Assembly: GCF_006539165.1 (NCBI RefSeq)
Contig: NZ_BJMM01000019.1
Span: 97,785 to 161,784, forward strand
Source: Streptomyces cacaoi
Lineage (GTDB): Bacteria > Actinomycetota > Actinomycetes > Streptomycetales > Streptomycetaceae
Length of the DNA stretch: 64,000 nucleotides
Reading direction: 5' to 3'
Below the pieces are notes generated by a model. It had not been told where the DNA came from, did no database searches, and was given only the letters and a program-made list of their open reading frames with translations. Shown here in pieces: positions 17,386-24,734 of the stretch. Within the stretch, counting starts at the first letter, position 1. Each line of letters opens with the position of its first letter. The translations under genes and the position numbers were made by a program.

Positions 17386-17441
17386 CCGGAATTGCGGGTT
17401 TCTGTAACCTGTTGAGGGGATGGAGACGCCTGCAATTCCGG
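17386..17441. promoter_or_regulatory. 10-bp inverted repeat enclosing a SigB-like promoter
   Basis: CCGGAATTGC at 17386-17395 is matched by its exact reverse complement GCAATTCCGG at 17432-17441; with flanking bases about 14 of 16 positions pair. Between the arms lies GTTT (17398-17401), 14 bases, then GGGGAT (17416-17421), which fits the GTTT-N14-16-GGGTAT pattern of Streptomyces SigB-family promoters. The VOC gene starts 58 bases further on. Either a structured operator around the promoter or a protein-binding palindrome would explain it. Confidence 0.6.
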
Positions 17442-17478
17442 TATCCGGCCGGACGAGCCCGAAGCGGAAGGCGCAGAC

Positions 17479-18252
17479 ATGGCTTCACTGGGCGGAGTCC
17501 CCTGCTGGGTCAGCCTGATGACCCCCGAACCCCAGACCGCGGAGGACTTCTTCGGACCCGTCATGGGATGGACCTTCGCCCCGGCGGCAGAGGGGCCCGA
17601 CGAGCGGGTCGCGCTCGCGGACGGCAGCCCCGTCGCCGGGCTCAGCGCCCTGGCCACCTCCGAGGGCGCACACGAGCGCTGGACCGTCTTCTTCCTGGTC
17701 ACGGACGCCGACCAGGTCACCGAGCGGATCGCCGAACGCGGCGGCACCGTCGGCGTGGGCCCGCTGCGCGCCGGCGACGGCCGGGTGGTGATCGCCGCCG
17801 ACCCGTTCGGCGCGCCGTTCGGCCTGTGGCAGGGCGAGACCCCCGCCTCCTGGGCGGTCGGCGAGCGCGGCGCCCCCGCCTGGCTCCAGCTGCACACCCG
17901 GGACGCCTTCGCCGCCGCGCTGTTCTACGGCGAGGTCTTCCAGTGGACCGACGACCCCCGGCACGCGGTCACCTACGAGGAGGGGTACGAGGAGATCGTG
18001 GTGCGCGCGGACGGCCAGCCCGTGGCCGGGATACGCGGCGGAGCCCTGGAGGCGCCGCCCGACCCGGCGATCCGCACGCGATGGGAACCCTATTTCCGGG
18101 TACCCGACCTGGACGCGGCGGTGGCGGCGGCCGAGCGCCCCGGCGGAGGCCGGGCCGCGCAGGTGACACGGCCGCGGGAGGGCCCGCTGGGCCGGACGGC
18201 GACGCTGTTCGACCCGAAGGGCGCCCCCTTCCGCCTCCTCGGCACGGTGTGA
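17479..18252 (+). CDS. two-domain VOC (glyoxalase-like) protein
   Basis: A 257-residue protein made of two vicinal-oxygen-chelate repeats: residues 5-125 (GGVPCWVSLMTPEPQTAEDFFGPVMGW to DPFGAPFGLWQ) and 130-257 (PAWLQLHTRDAFAAALFYGEVFQW to DPKGAPFRLLG). Each half has the beta-alpha-beta-beta-beta layout. This form is common in streptomycetes and usually annotated as glyoxalase or hydroxylase-like without proven activity. It sits behind a SigB-like promoter flanked by an inverted repeat, so stress expression is likely. Substrate unknown. Confidence 0.9.
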   Translation: MASLGGVPCWVSLMTPEPQTAEDFFGPVMGWTFAPAAEGPDERVALADGSPVAGLSALATSEGAHERWTVFFLVTDADQVTERIAERGGTVGVGPLRAGDGRVVIAADPFGAPFGLWQGETPASWAVGERGAPAWLQLHTRDAFAAALFYGEVFQWTDDPRHAVTYEEGYEEIVVRADGQPVAGIRGGALEAPPDPAIRTRWEPYFRVPDLDAAVAAAERPGGGRAAQVTRPREGPLGRTATLFDPKGAPFRLLGTV

Positions 18253-18307
18253 CCGTCCGCCGCCCCGGCGCCCGCGCGGAGAAGCACATCCGAGCAAGGA
18301 GCACGAC

Positions 18308-18703
18308 ATGCAGGAGAACGACAAGGCCGGACGTCTCCAGGACGAAGAGGCCAAGAAGCGGCTCCAGGGCGATCTGCGCTCCAACCGCACGGAGTTCCGC
18401 GAGATGGAGCCCTCCGGCGAGGACCAGCCGGAGGCGGCCCGCGACCCGCTCGCCCTGCGCACCGGGGCCGCGCCCGACGGCATGACCCCGCGTGACGTCG
18501 AGCTGCGCTCCGAGATCGCCCAGTACCTGGGCCGGCATCTGTACCCGACGGGGCGCGAGGAGGTGCTGGACGCGCTGCGCGCCGAGCACGCCCCGGACCG
18601 GCTGCTGGACCTGGCCGCCCGGCTGCCGGCCGACGCCCGCTACAGCAACATCCAGGAGCTGTCCGAGGGCCTCGGCATCGGCACCGAGTCCGGCAAGCAC
18701 TGA
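18308..18703 (+). CDS. DUF2795 protein
   Basis: A 131-residue soluble protein. The N-terminal half is highly charged (MQENDKAGRLQDEEAKKRLQGDLRSNRTEFREME). The second half is the DUF2795 fold: LRSEIAQYLGRHLYPTGREEVLDALRAEHAPDRLLDLAARLPADARYSNIQELSEGLG. This family is frequent in actinomycete stress loci and is thought to be a small helical module; no biochemical role is known. AAGGAGCACGAC precedes the ATG. It is followed by a strong hairpin terminator, so it ends its transcript. Confidence 0.92.
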   Translation: MQENDKAGRLQDEEAKKRLQGDLRSNRTEFREMEPSGEDQPEAARDPLALRTGAAPDGMTPRDVELRSEIAQYLGRHLYPTGREEVLDALRAEHAPDRLLDLAARLPADARYSNIQELSEGLGIGTESGKH

Positions 18704-18727
18704 ACGGGCTCCGCACCCGCGGACCCC

Positions 18728-18764
18728 GGCGAGGGCCCGCCGCCCCGCGCGGCGGGCCCTCGCC
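18728..18764 (+). terminator. 15-bp perfect hairpin after the DUF2795 gene
   Basis: The arm GGCGAGGGCCCGCCG (18728-18742) pairs perfectly with CGGCGGGCCCTCGCC (18750-18764) across a 7-base loop. It lies 25 bases after the stop. There is no U-tract, which is normal for GC-rich actinomycete terminators. Confidence 0.8.
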
Positions 18765-18824
18765 GTGCGCGGCCCGCCCGGCGCCGCAGGTGTGAGCGCG
18801 CGGCCCGGGGTTCACCCGAGGGTC

Positions 18825-19085
18825 ATGAGAGAAACGAGCCCGAGGGCCACGACGAGAGAACCCAACCCCGACCCGGATCCCGAGCGCACGCCCGGCCTGG
18901 AGCGCGGCGGCGGAGTGCCGCCCGGCGAGACCCCGCCCGCCGAGGGCAGCACCCCGGACGCCGGGCCGCTGGAGACCCACAACCCGACGAAGGGCTGGAG
19001 CCGGACGCCGGTGATCCTCATCGGGCTGGTCGTCGCCTGCTTCGTCGTCCTCTTCCTCGGCTGGCTGCTGGAGCTGCTGGGGTAG
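18825..19085 (+). CDS. DUF6480-type small membrane protein
   Basis: An 86-residue protein. The N-terminal part is Pro/Glu-rich with the family pattern NPDPDPERTPGLERGGGVPPGETPPAEGSTPDAGPLETHNPTKGW (read in pieces), and the C-terminal part is one transmembrane helix (VILIGLVVACFVVLFLGWLLELLG). This matches the DUF6480 group of streptomycetes, whose role is not known. The ATG at 18825 precedes MRETSPRATT; a GAGGGTC sits just before it. The gene lies between a terminator and the sigma-factor gene. Confidence 0.85.
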   Translation: MRETSPRATTREPNPDPDPERTPGLERGGGVPPGETPPAEGSTPDAGPLETHNPTKGWSRTPVILIGLVVACFVVLFLGWLLELLG

Positions 19086-19296
19086 CCACGCGGTCCGTGC
19101 CCGCCCCCGGCACGAGGCCGCCGCGCCGCTACCGCCCGTGCCCGGCCGATGGCGCCCCCGCACCCGCGCACACCGCCTCTGAGCTGCGCGGATGCCGGGG
19201 GCGTAGGAGTGTGTCACGGTGAAGGCGCGCCCCTTGGTGCGGTCCCGTTCCGCACCGCCGGCTTTCGTTCGGAAAGCGCGCACGGGAGGTTCCCCG

Positions 19297-20181
19297 ATGG
19301 GTACCACGCAGCCGCACACCGATACGCCGCAGCGCGGGCGGCACAGCCACCACGACGCCCCCGACACGGCGGCCGACTTCGCGGCCCTGGCCACCATGCC
19401 GGACGGCCCCGACAAGCGGCAGCTCCAGGAGGGCGTCGTCACGGCCTGGCTGCCCATGGCGCACCGGCTGGCCCGCAAGTTCCGCAACCGGGGCGAGTCC
19501 CTGGAGGACCTGGAGCAGGTCGCCGCGCTGGCCCTGGTCAAGTCCGTCGAGCGCTACGACCCGCGGCGGGGCAACGCCTTCGAGACCTTCGCCATCCCGA
19601 CGATCTACGGCGAACTCAAGCGGCACTTCCGGGACAACATGTGGGAGGTGCACGTGCCCCGCCGCGTGCAGGATCTGCGCAACCGGGTCCGCGCGAGCCT
19701 GCGGGAGCTGGAGCTGACCTGCTCCGGCCGCTCACCGACGGTCGCCGAACTGGCCGCGCACGCCGGGCTGTCCGAGGAGGACACGCTGGCCGGTCTCGAA
19801 GCCCTCCAGTGCTTCCACTCCCTGTCGCTGGACGCCCCCGTCGCCGCCTCGGAGGACGGCGGCGGAGCCGACGGCGGGCACGACGGGGCGATCCGCCTGG
19901 TGGACACGCTCAGCGCCGACGAGTCCGGCTACGACCACGTCGTCGACCGGGAGGCCGTCCGCTCCAGCCTGTGCCAGCTGCCCGAGCGCGACCAGAAGAT
20001 CCTGTATCTGCGGTTCTTCGGCGAGATGACGCAGTCCCAGATCGCCCGCAGGCTCGGCGTCTCGCAGATGCACGTCTCCCGGCTGCTGGCAGCCGCCTGC
20101 CGCCGGGTGCGGGAGGAGGTCGAGGAGCGGGACGACGGGAGCGGGGGCGAGGCCGAACGCGCGGGCCCGATGGCGGCCTGA
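19297..20181 (+). CDS. RNA polymerase sigma factor, SigB/SigF family
   Basis: A 294-residue group 3 sigma factor of the stress/sporulation type. Region 2 is VTAWLPMAHRLARKFRNRGESLEDLEQVAALALVKSVERYDPRRGNAFETFAIPTIYGELKRHFRDN, region 3 follows (VPRRVQDLRNRVRASLRELEL), and region 4 ends with the helix-turn-helix MTQSQIARRLGVSQMHVSRLL. The start at 19297 was chosen for GGGAGG seven bases upstream. Several anti-sigma-controlled relatives exist per Streptomyces genome, and no anti-sigma gene adjoins this one. The upstream region contains CTTTC-GTTCG-GAAAG (19262-19276), a small inverted repeat. Confidence 0.95.
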   Translation: MGTTQPHTDTPQRGRHSHHDAPDTAADFAALATMPDGPDKRQLQEGVVTAWLPMAHRLARKFRNRGESLEDLEQVAALALVKSVERYDPRRGNAFETFAIPTIYGELKRHFRDNMWEVHVPRRVQDLRNRVRASLRELELTCSGRSPTVAELAAHAGLSEEDTLAGLEALQCFHSLSLDAPVAASEDGGGADGGHDGAIRLVDTLSADESGYDHVVDREAVRSSLCQLPERDQKILYLRFFGEMTQSQIARRLGVSQMHVSRLLAAACRRVREEVEERDDGSGGEAERAGPMAA

Positions 20182-20198
20182 CCGCCCGGCCGCCCCAA

Positions 20199-20291
20199 GT
20201 CACCGCGGGCGGCCGTGGGTTACCGCAGGCCACGGCACGTCACCGCGGGCCGCCGCCGGTTGCCGCAGGCCCACCGCGCGCCCTCGCAGGC
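20199..20291. repeat. four 12-bp repeats at exact 20-bp spacing
   Basis: GTCACCGCGGGC (20199-20210), GTTACCGCAGGC (20219-20230), GTCACCGCGGGC (20239-20250) and GTTGCCGCAGGC (20259-20270) alternate with 8-base spacers, so each begins exactly 20 bases after the last. A partial fifth copy (CGCAGGC at 20285-20291) follows. The array begins 18 bases after the sigma-factor stop and lies about 140 bases before the GH63 start. Confidence 0.85.
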
Positions 20292-20408
20292 CACCGCCCC
20301 GGCGACAAGAAACGAACCCGTTCACAGGGGTGCCGCATGCCGTGGTGTCACTGATTGAATGCACCGGACATTGATCGGTGAGCCGCACGAAAGGCGTGGT
20401 CACACCCC

Positions 20409-22607
20409 ATGAGACGGCCCCTACGAGCCGCGGCGCTGACCGCCGCGACCCTGGCACTGGCCCTCCTCGTCCCCGCGGCGCCCGCCGTGGCGGACGGCAC
20501 CGCCACCGGGGACGGCCGGCCGCAGCCCCAGGGCTCCGCCCGCGACCGGTACGCGGACGTCCTCGACCTGGAGGGCACCCCCGGCACGGCCCACCCGGGC
20601 GGCGAGCAGGAGAAGGACACCAACCCGGTCACCACCTTCGCCGACCGGGGAGCCTGGCACGCCTACTCCCTGCCCGAGGAGGACCGGCCCGCCACCTGGG
20701 GCGGGTTCAGCGGGCCGCTGTACCTCGCGCAGGAGTACCCGTGGTGGCTCAGCGACACCTTCAGCCGGCTCCGGCTGACCGAGCACGGCAAGCCGCTCGA
20801 CCTCGACGGCGAGGGGAAGCCGCGCTTCACCTCGCTCCCCGGCGTGCTGCGCCAGAGCTACCGGCTGGACGGCGGGCTGCGCCTGACCCTGGAGCTGCGC
20901 TACGCCTCCGGCCGCACTGCGCTGGTCCGCGCCCGGCTCGCCAACGAGGGCCGCGCCTCCCGCACCCTGAAGGCCGGCTGGACGGGCTCCCTGCTGCGGC
21001 CACGCAAGGAGCCGATGCGCTCGGCGCCCTCGCTGGAGAAGACCCGTACCGGGGTGGCGGTCGGCTTCGACCGGGTCCGTGAGCCCTCCGACTACCTCAC
21101 CGACGGCACCGAACGCTTCGCCGTCCGGCACGCCGAACCCGTCCGCACCCGCGTCTCCGGCGACGGCTACCGCACCGACCTGGCGCACCCGCTGCGGCTG
21201 CGGCCGGGCCGCAGCACCTCGCTGGACTGGACGGAGTCCTACACCTTCACCGCGGCCGAACGGCGCGCCGAGGCGCCGCGGGTCCGCCGGGCGCTGGCCC
21301 GCCCGGACGCGGTGGCGGCGGCGGGGCAGCGGCGCTGGGACGGCTACGTCCGCAAGGCCACCCATGGGGTGCCGGCCGGGCGCCGCCGGACCGCCGTCAA
21401 GGCCGTGGAGACGCTGGTCACCAACTGGCGCAGCGCCGCCGGCCGGCTGAAGCACGACGGGGTGACGCCGTCGCTGTCCGACAAGTGGTTCGCCGGGGGA
21501 TTCTGGGCCTGGGACACCTGGAAGCAGGCCGTCGGCACGGCCCGGTTCGCACCGGGGCTCGCCGAGGACCAGATCCGCTCCCTGTTCGACCACCAGATCA
21601 CCCGGGACGACCCCCGCCGCCCGCAGGACGCCGGCATGGTGCCCGACGCCGTCTTCTACAACGACACGGCCGACGGCGGCATCAACTGGAACGAGCGCAA
21701 CTCCAAGCCGCCGATGGCCGCCTGGGCCGTGTGGGAGGTCTACCGGGCCACCGGCGACCGGGACTTCCTGCGCGAGATGTACCCGAAGCTCACCGCCTAC
21801 CGGGACTGGTGGTACCGCAACCGGGACCACGACCACGACGGCCTCGCCGAGTACGGCGGCACCGTCGACCCGGCCAACGACAGCCCCGAGGAGGCCCGGC
21901 TGGCGGCCGCCTGGGAGAGCGGCATGGACAACGCGCCGCGCTTCGACGCCGAGCGCGGCACCGAGGCCCTGGTGAACCGGGACTCCGCCGGCCGCCGCAC
22001 CGGCTGGTCGATCAACCAGGAGTCCGTCGACCTCAACGCCTATCTGGCCGCCGACCAGCGCCATCTGTCGCGGATCGCCGCCCGGCTGGGCCGCCCGGCC
22101 GAGGCCGTCCGGTGGCGGCAGCGGGCCGCGTGGGTGGACCGCGCCGTCCGCGAGTCCATGTACGACCCGCGCACCGGCTGGTACTACGACACCTCGCTGG
22201 ACGGCACCCGGCTGACCGCGCGCGGCCGGGGCATCGAGGGCGCCGTCCCGCTGTGGACGGGCACGGCGAGCCGGGAGCAGGCCCGCGCGATGCGGCGCAA
22301 GCTCGTCGCTCCGGACGAGTTCGGCACCCGGATGCCGCTGCCGACGGTCGCGGTCAGCTCGCCGTACTTCGCCCCGACGCAGTACTGGCGCGGCCCGGTG
22401 TGGATCGACCAGGCGTACGTCGCCATCGAGGGGCTGCGCCGCTACGGCTACGGGCGGGACGCCGACGCGCTGACCTCCCGTCTCCTGGACGCCGCCGGGA
22501 CGCAGGACCGCAACCCGCTGCGGGAGAACTACGATCCGCGCTCCGGCGACGGCCTCAACGCGCGCAACTTCTCCTGGACGGCCTCGCTGCTGCTCCCCCT
22601 GCTGTAG
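20409..22607 (+). CDS. secreted GH63-type glycosidase
   Basis: A 732-residue exported enzyme. The signal peptide MRRPLRAAALTAATLALALLVPAAPAVA is cut near residue 28. An N-terminal beta-sandwich (about 50-290) precedes an alpha/alpha-barrel (about 330-732). The barrel carries FAGGFWAWDTWKQAVGTARF, MAAWAVWEVYRATGDRDFL, ESGMDNAPRF and TQYWRGPVWIDQAYVAIEGLRRYGY, which match the YgjK/GH63 group of alpha-glucosidases with an inverting mechanism. It should act outside the cell on oligosaccharides. It fits the neighbouring mannosidase, chitinase and galactosidase as part of glycan breakdown. Confidence 0.9.
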   Translation: MRRPLRAAALTAATLALALLVPAAPAVADGTATGDGRPQPQGSARDRYADVLDLEGTPGTAHPGGEQEKDTNPVTTFADRGAWHAYSLPEEDRPATWGGFSGPLYLAQEYPWWLSDTFSRLRLTEHGKPLDLDGEGKPRFTSLPGVLRQSYRLDGGLRLTLELRYASGRTALVRARLANEGRASRTLKAGWTGSLLRPRKEPMRSAPSLEKTRTGVAVGFDRVREPSDYLTDGTERFAVRHAEPVRTRVSGDGYRTDLAHPLRLRPGRSTSLDWTESYTFTAAERRAEAPRVRRALARPDAVAAAGQRRWDGYVRKATHGVPAGRRRTAVKAVETLVTNWRSAAGRLKHDGVTPSLSDKWFAGGFWAWDTWKQAVGTARFAPGLAEDQIRSLFDHQITRDDPRRPQDAGMVPDAVFYNDTADGGINWNERNSKPPMAAWAVWEVYRATGDRDFLREMYPKLTAYRDWWYRNRDHDHDGLAEYGGTVDPANDSPEEARLAAAWESGMDNAPRFDAERGTEALVNRDSAGRRTGWSINQESVDLNAYLAADQRHLSRIAARLGRPAEAVRWRQRAAWVDRAVRESMYDPRTGWYYDTSLDGTRLTARGRGIEGAVPLWTGTASREQARAMRRKLVAPDEFGTRMPLPTVAVSSPYFAPTQYWRGPVWIDQAYVAIEGLRRYGYGRDADALTSRLLDAAGTQDRNPLRENYDPRSGDGLNARNFSWTASLLLPLL

Positions 22608-22613
22608 CGGCCC

Positions 22614-22666
22614 GTGCGCTTCCCCGGTGCGCTTCCCCGGTCGCGTCCGGGGCCGGGGAAGCGCAC
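22614..22666 (+). terminator. hairpin with duplicated left arm after the GH63 gene
   Basis: GTGCGCTTCCCCGG occurs twice in tandem (22614-22627 and 22627-22640) and its reverse complement CCGGGGAAGCGCAC lies at 22653-22666. Either left copy can pair with the right arm, with loops of 12 or 25 bases. It starts just after the GH63 stop and ends before the next gene's ribosome site. Confidence 0.7.
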
Positions 22667-22703
22667 GCTGGAAGGGTCTGTGCCCGACCGGGGAGGAGCC
22701 CGC

Positions 22704-23435
22704 ATGCAACCGGCAGCGCCGCAGCCCGTCCGTCCGCAGGCCGTCGTCTTCGACGTCCTGGAGACGCTGATGGACCTCGCGCCGATGTCGGCGCGCTTCG
22801 CCCAGGTGGGCTTCACCGGGCTGCTGCGGCCCTGGTTCCTGCGGCTCCAGCGGGACTGCATGGCGCTGGCGCTCAGCGGCGACAGCCCCGACTTCCGCAC
22901 GGCGGCCCGGCAGGCGCTGCGCGTCGAGACCGAGCAGCGGGCCAGCGAGGACGCCCTCGACCACGTCCTCGAAGGCTTCGAGGGGCTGCCCGCACACCCG
23001 GACGCACAGGAGGCGCTGCGCACCCTGGACGAGGCCGGGGTGCGGGTCGGCTGTCTGTCGGTGGGGGAGGAGGCCACGGTGCGGGCGTTCCTGGAGCGGG
23101 CCGAGCTGGCGCCCTATGTGCGGGAGCTGGTCACCGCCGCCGACACCGGGACGTGGAAGCCCGCGCCGGAGGTGTACCGGGTCGCGGCGGAGCGGATGGG
23201 CACCCCGGCCGCGCGCACGGCGCTGGTCGCGGTGCACGCCTGGGACTGCCACGGGGCCAAGCGGGCCGGGTGGACGGCCGGCTGGTGTGCGCGGCTGGAG
23301 GGCCGGCACGGCGCGGAGCTGTTCGTCCGGCCCGATGTCACCGGCCGCGACCTGCCGGAGGTCGCGGCCGGACTGCTGGCGCTGCCCGGGAGCCCGGGCG
23401 AGGCCGGAGCCGTCAACGCCCCTGGAGCGCCTTGA
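22704..23435 (+). CDS. HAD-superfamily hydrolase, haloacid dehalogenase-like
   Basis: A 243-residue cytosolic HAD enzyme. Motif I is VVFDVLETLMDL with the nucleophile Asp, followed by the four-helix cap; motif II is the Ser in GCLSVGEEA; motif III is the Lys in TGTWKPAPEVY; motif IV is the Asp in VAVHAWDCHGAKRAGW. The D-x3-T spacing resembles the haloacid dehalogenase subgroup, but substrates of such enzymes range from haloacids to phosphates. The ATG at 22704 follows GGGAGGAG. Its 3' end overlaps the convergent chitinase gene by 23 bases. Confidence 0.9.
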   Translation: MQPAAPQPVRPQAVVFDVLETLMDLAPMSARFAQVGFTGLLRPWFLRLQRDCMALALSGDSPDFRTAARQALRVETEQRASEDALDHVLEGFEGLPAHPDAQEALRTLDEAGVRVGCLSVGEEATVRAFLERAELAPYVRELVTAADTGTWKPAPEVYRVAAERMGTPAARTALVAVHAWDCHGAKRAGWTAGWCARLEGRHGAELFVRPDVTGRDLPEVAAGLLALPGSPGEAGAVNAPGAP

Positions 23436-24552
23436 CGTTGTCGCCGAACGTCCAGTTCTTCGCGCCGTCCCAGTTGAGCGACCAGGTCATCAGGCCCTTG
23501 AGCGCGCCGTCGTAGTGGTTCCACGCCTGCGCGACCAGGTCCGGGCCCATGTGGCCGCCGCCCGCGCCGGGTTGGGCGGGCAGTCCGGGCACCTGCTTGT
23601 CGTAGGGCACCCGGATCGTGGTGCCCTGGACGACGAGGCCCTTGTCGAGGCAGTCGGTCTGCCGGGTGAAGCCCTCGACCGTGCCGGCGGAGTAACTGTC
23701 GCCGGAGCAGCCGTACATGCTGCCGTTGTAGTACTGCATGTTCAGCCACCACAGCCGGCCGTTGTCGGCGTACTTCTTCACGATCGGCAGATAGGCGCCC
23801 CAGATGGAGCCGTAGGTGACGCTGCCGCCGGTGACGTAGGCGGTCTCCGGCGCCATCGTCAGCCCGAAGCCCGCCGGCATCCGCTCCAGCACCCCGTCGA
23901 TGATGTGGATGAGGTTCTCCTGGGAGGCGGAGAGGGTGTCGATGTCGCCGCTGCCGGAGAGCCCGGACTCGATGTCGATGTCGATGCCGTCGAAGTTGTA
24001 CTTCTTCAGGATCGGCACGATCGTCTCGACGAACCGGTCGGCGACCGCGCGGGAACTCAGGTCGATGCCGGCCGAGGCGCCCCCGATGGACATCAGGAGG
24101 GTGGCGCCGTCCGCCTTGGCCTGGCACATCTCCTCGGGGGTGGGGACCTTCACCGTGGAGTCCATGCCGTCCTCCCACAGCACGGTGCCGTCCGAACGGA
24201 TCACCGGGAAGGCCGCGTTGAGGACGTTGTAGCCGTGCTGCCGGATCCGGCTGTCGGTGACGGGCGTCCAGCCGAACGGCGGGTGCACGCCGTTGGACGC
24301 GCCGTCCCAGTTCTCCCAGTAGCCCTGGAGGACCTTGCCCTCCGGCTTGGGTTTCTGCGCGCAGGTCCCGGCGCGCGGCCCGTGCACGGCGCGTCCGGCG
24401 GACCCGGCGGGGTCGGCCGGCGCGGGCGCCGCGGTCAGGAGCTGTGCGGCGCAGGCCAGTACGAGCCCGGTGCCGAGCAGGCCCGGTACACGGACGCGGG
24501 TGAGCAGTCTTCGGAGGGGACCTCCGCTTGCCGGGCGGGCCGGTTCGGACAT
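23413..24552 (-). CDS. secreted GH18 chitinase
   Basis: A 379-residue exported chitinase. The signal region is LLTRVRVPGLLGTGLVLACAAQLLTAAPAPA (to about residue 46). The family 18 catalytic line FDGIDIDIES (187-196) has D188, D191, D193 and the proton donor E195. LLMSIGGASAG and LWWLNMQYYNGSMYGC form other substrate-cleft strands. No chitin-binding domain is present, so it probably acts on accessible or short chitin. The ATG at 24552 follows GAGAAGGAGCGC. A DasR-type palindrome lies 93 bases upstream, so expression should respond to N-acetylglucosamine. Confidence 0.95.
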   Translation of the reverse strand: MSEPARPASGGPLRRLLTRVRVPGLLGTGLVLACAAQLLTAAPAPADPAGSAGRAVHGPRAGTCAQKPKPEGKVLQGYWENWDGASNGVHPPFGWTPVTDSRIRQHGYNVLNAAFPVIRSDGTVLWEDGMDSTVKVPTPEEMCQAKADGATLLMSIGGASAGIDLSSRAVADRFVETIVPILKKYNFDGIDIDIESGLSGSGDIDTLSASQENLIHIIDGVLERMPAGFGLTMAPETAYVTGGSVTYGSIWGAYLPIVKKYADNGRLWWLNMQYYNGSMYGCSGDSYSAGTVEGFTRQTDCLDKGLVVQGTTIRVPYDKQVPGLPAQPGAGGGHMGPDLVAQAWNHYDGALKGLMTWSLNWDGAKNWTFGDNVKALQGR

Positions 24553-24644
24553 GGCGCGCTCCTTCTCGCCGTGGGGGCGCCCGCCCCCGGCCTGCGGGGG
24601 CGGGCGGTGGGTTGAGCGGTTCGCGCGTGCAGCCAGCAAGATAG

Positions 24645-24660
24645 AAAGGTCCAGACCTTT
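24645..24660 (-). promoter_or_regulatory. DasR-type operator (dre site)
   Basis: AAAGGTCCAGACCTTT is a 16-bp palindrome with 14 pairing positions. Its core GGTC-CA-GACC matches the dre consensus ACTGGTCTAGACCAGT of the GntR regulator DasR, which controls chitin and aminosugar genes in Streptomyces. It is placed upstream of the chitinase start by about 93 bases, as in known chitinase promoters with GGTCCAGACC-type repeats. Confidence 0.8.
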
Positions 24661-24734
24661 CGTCAACGGGTGCCGCACCGCCGACGGGCCCGCCCGCACG
24701 GCGAGTTGCCCGGGCTTCCGGGGCCGGGGCCGCC

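Noticed and set aside
20199..20291. Replication iterons or CRISPR at the 20-bp phased repeats
   Set aside because: Only four copies, 8-bp spacers, and no replication or cas gene in the window.
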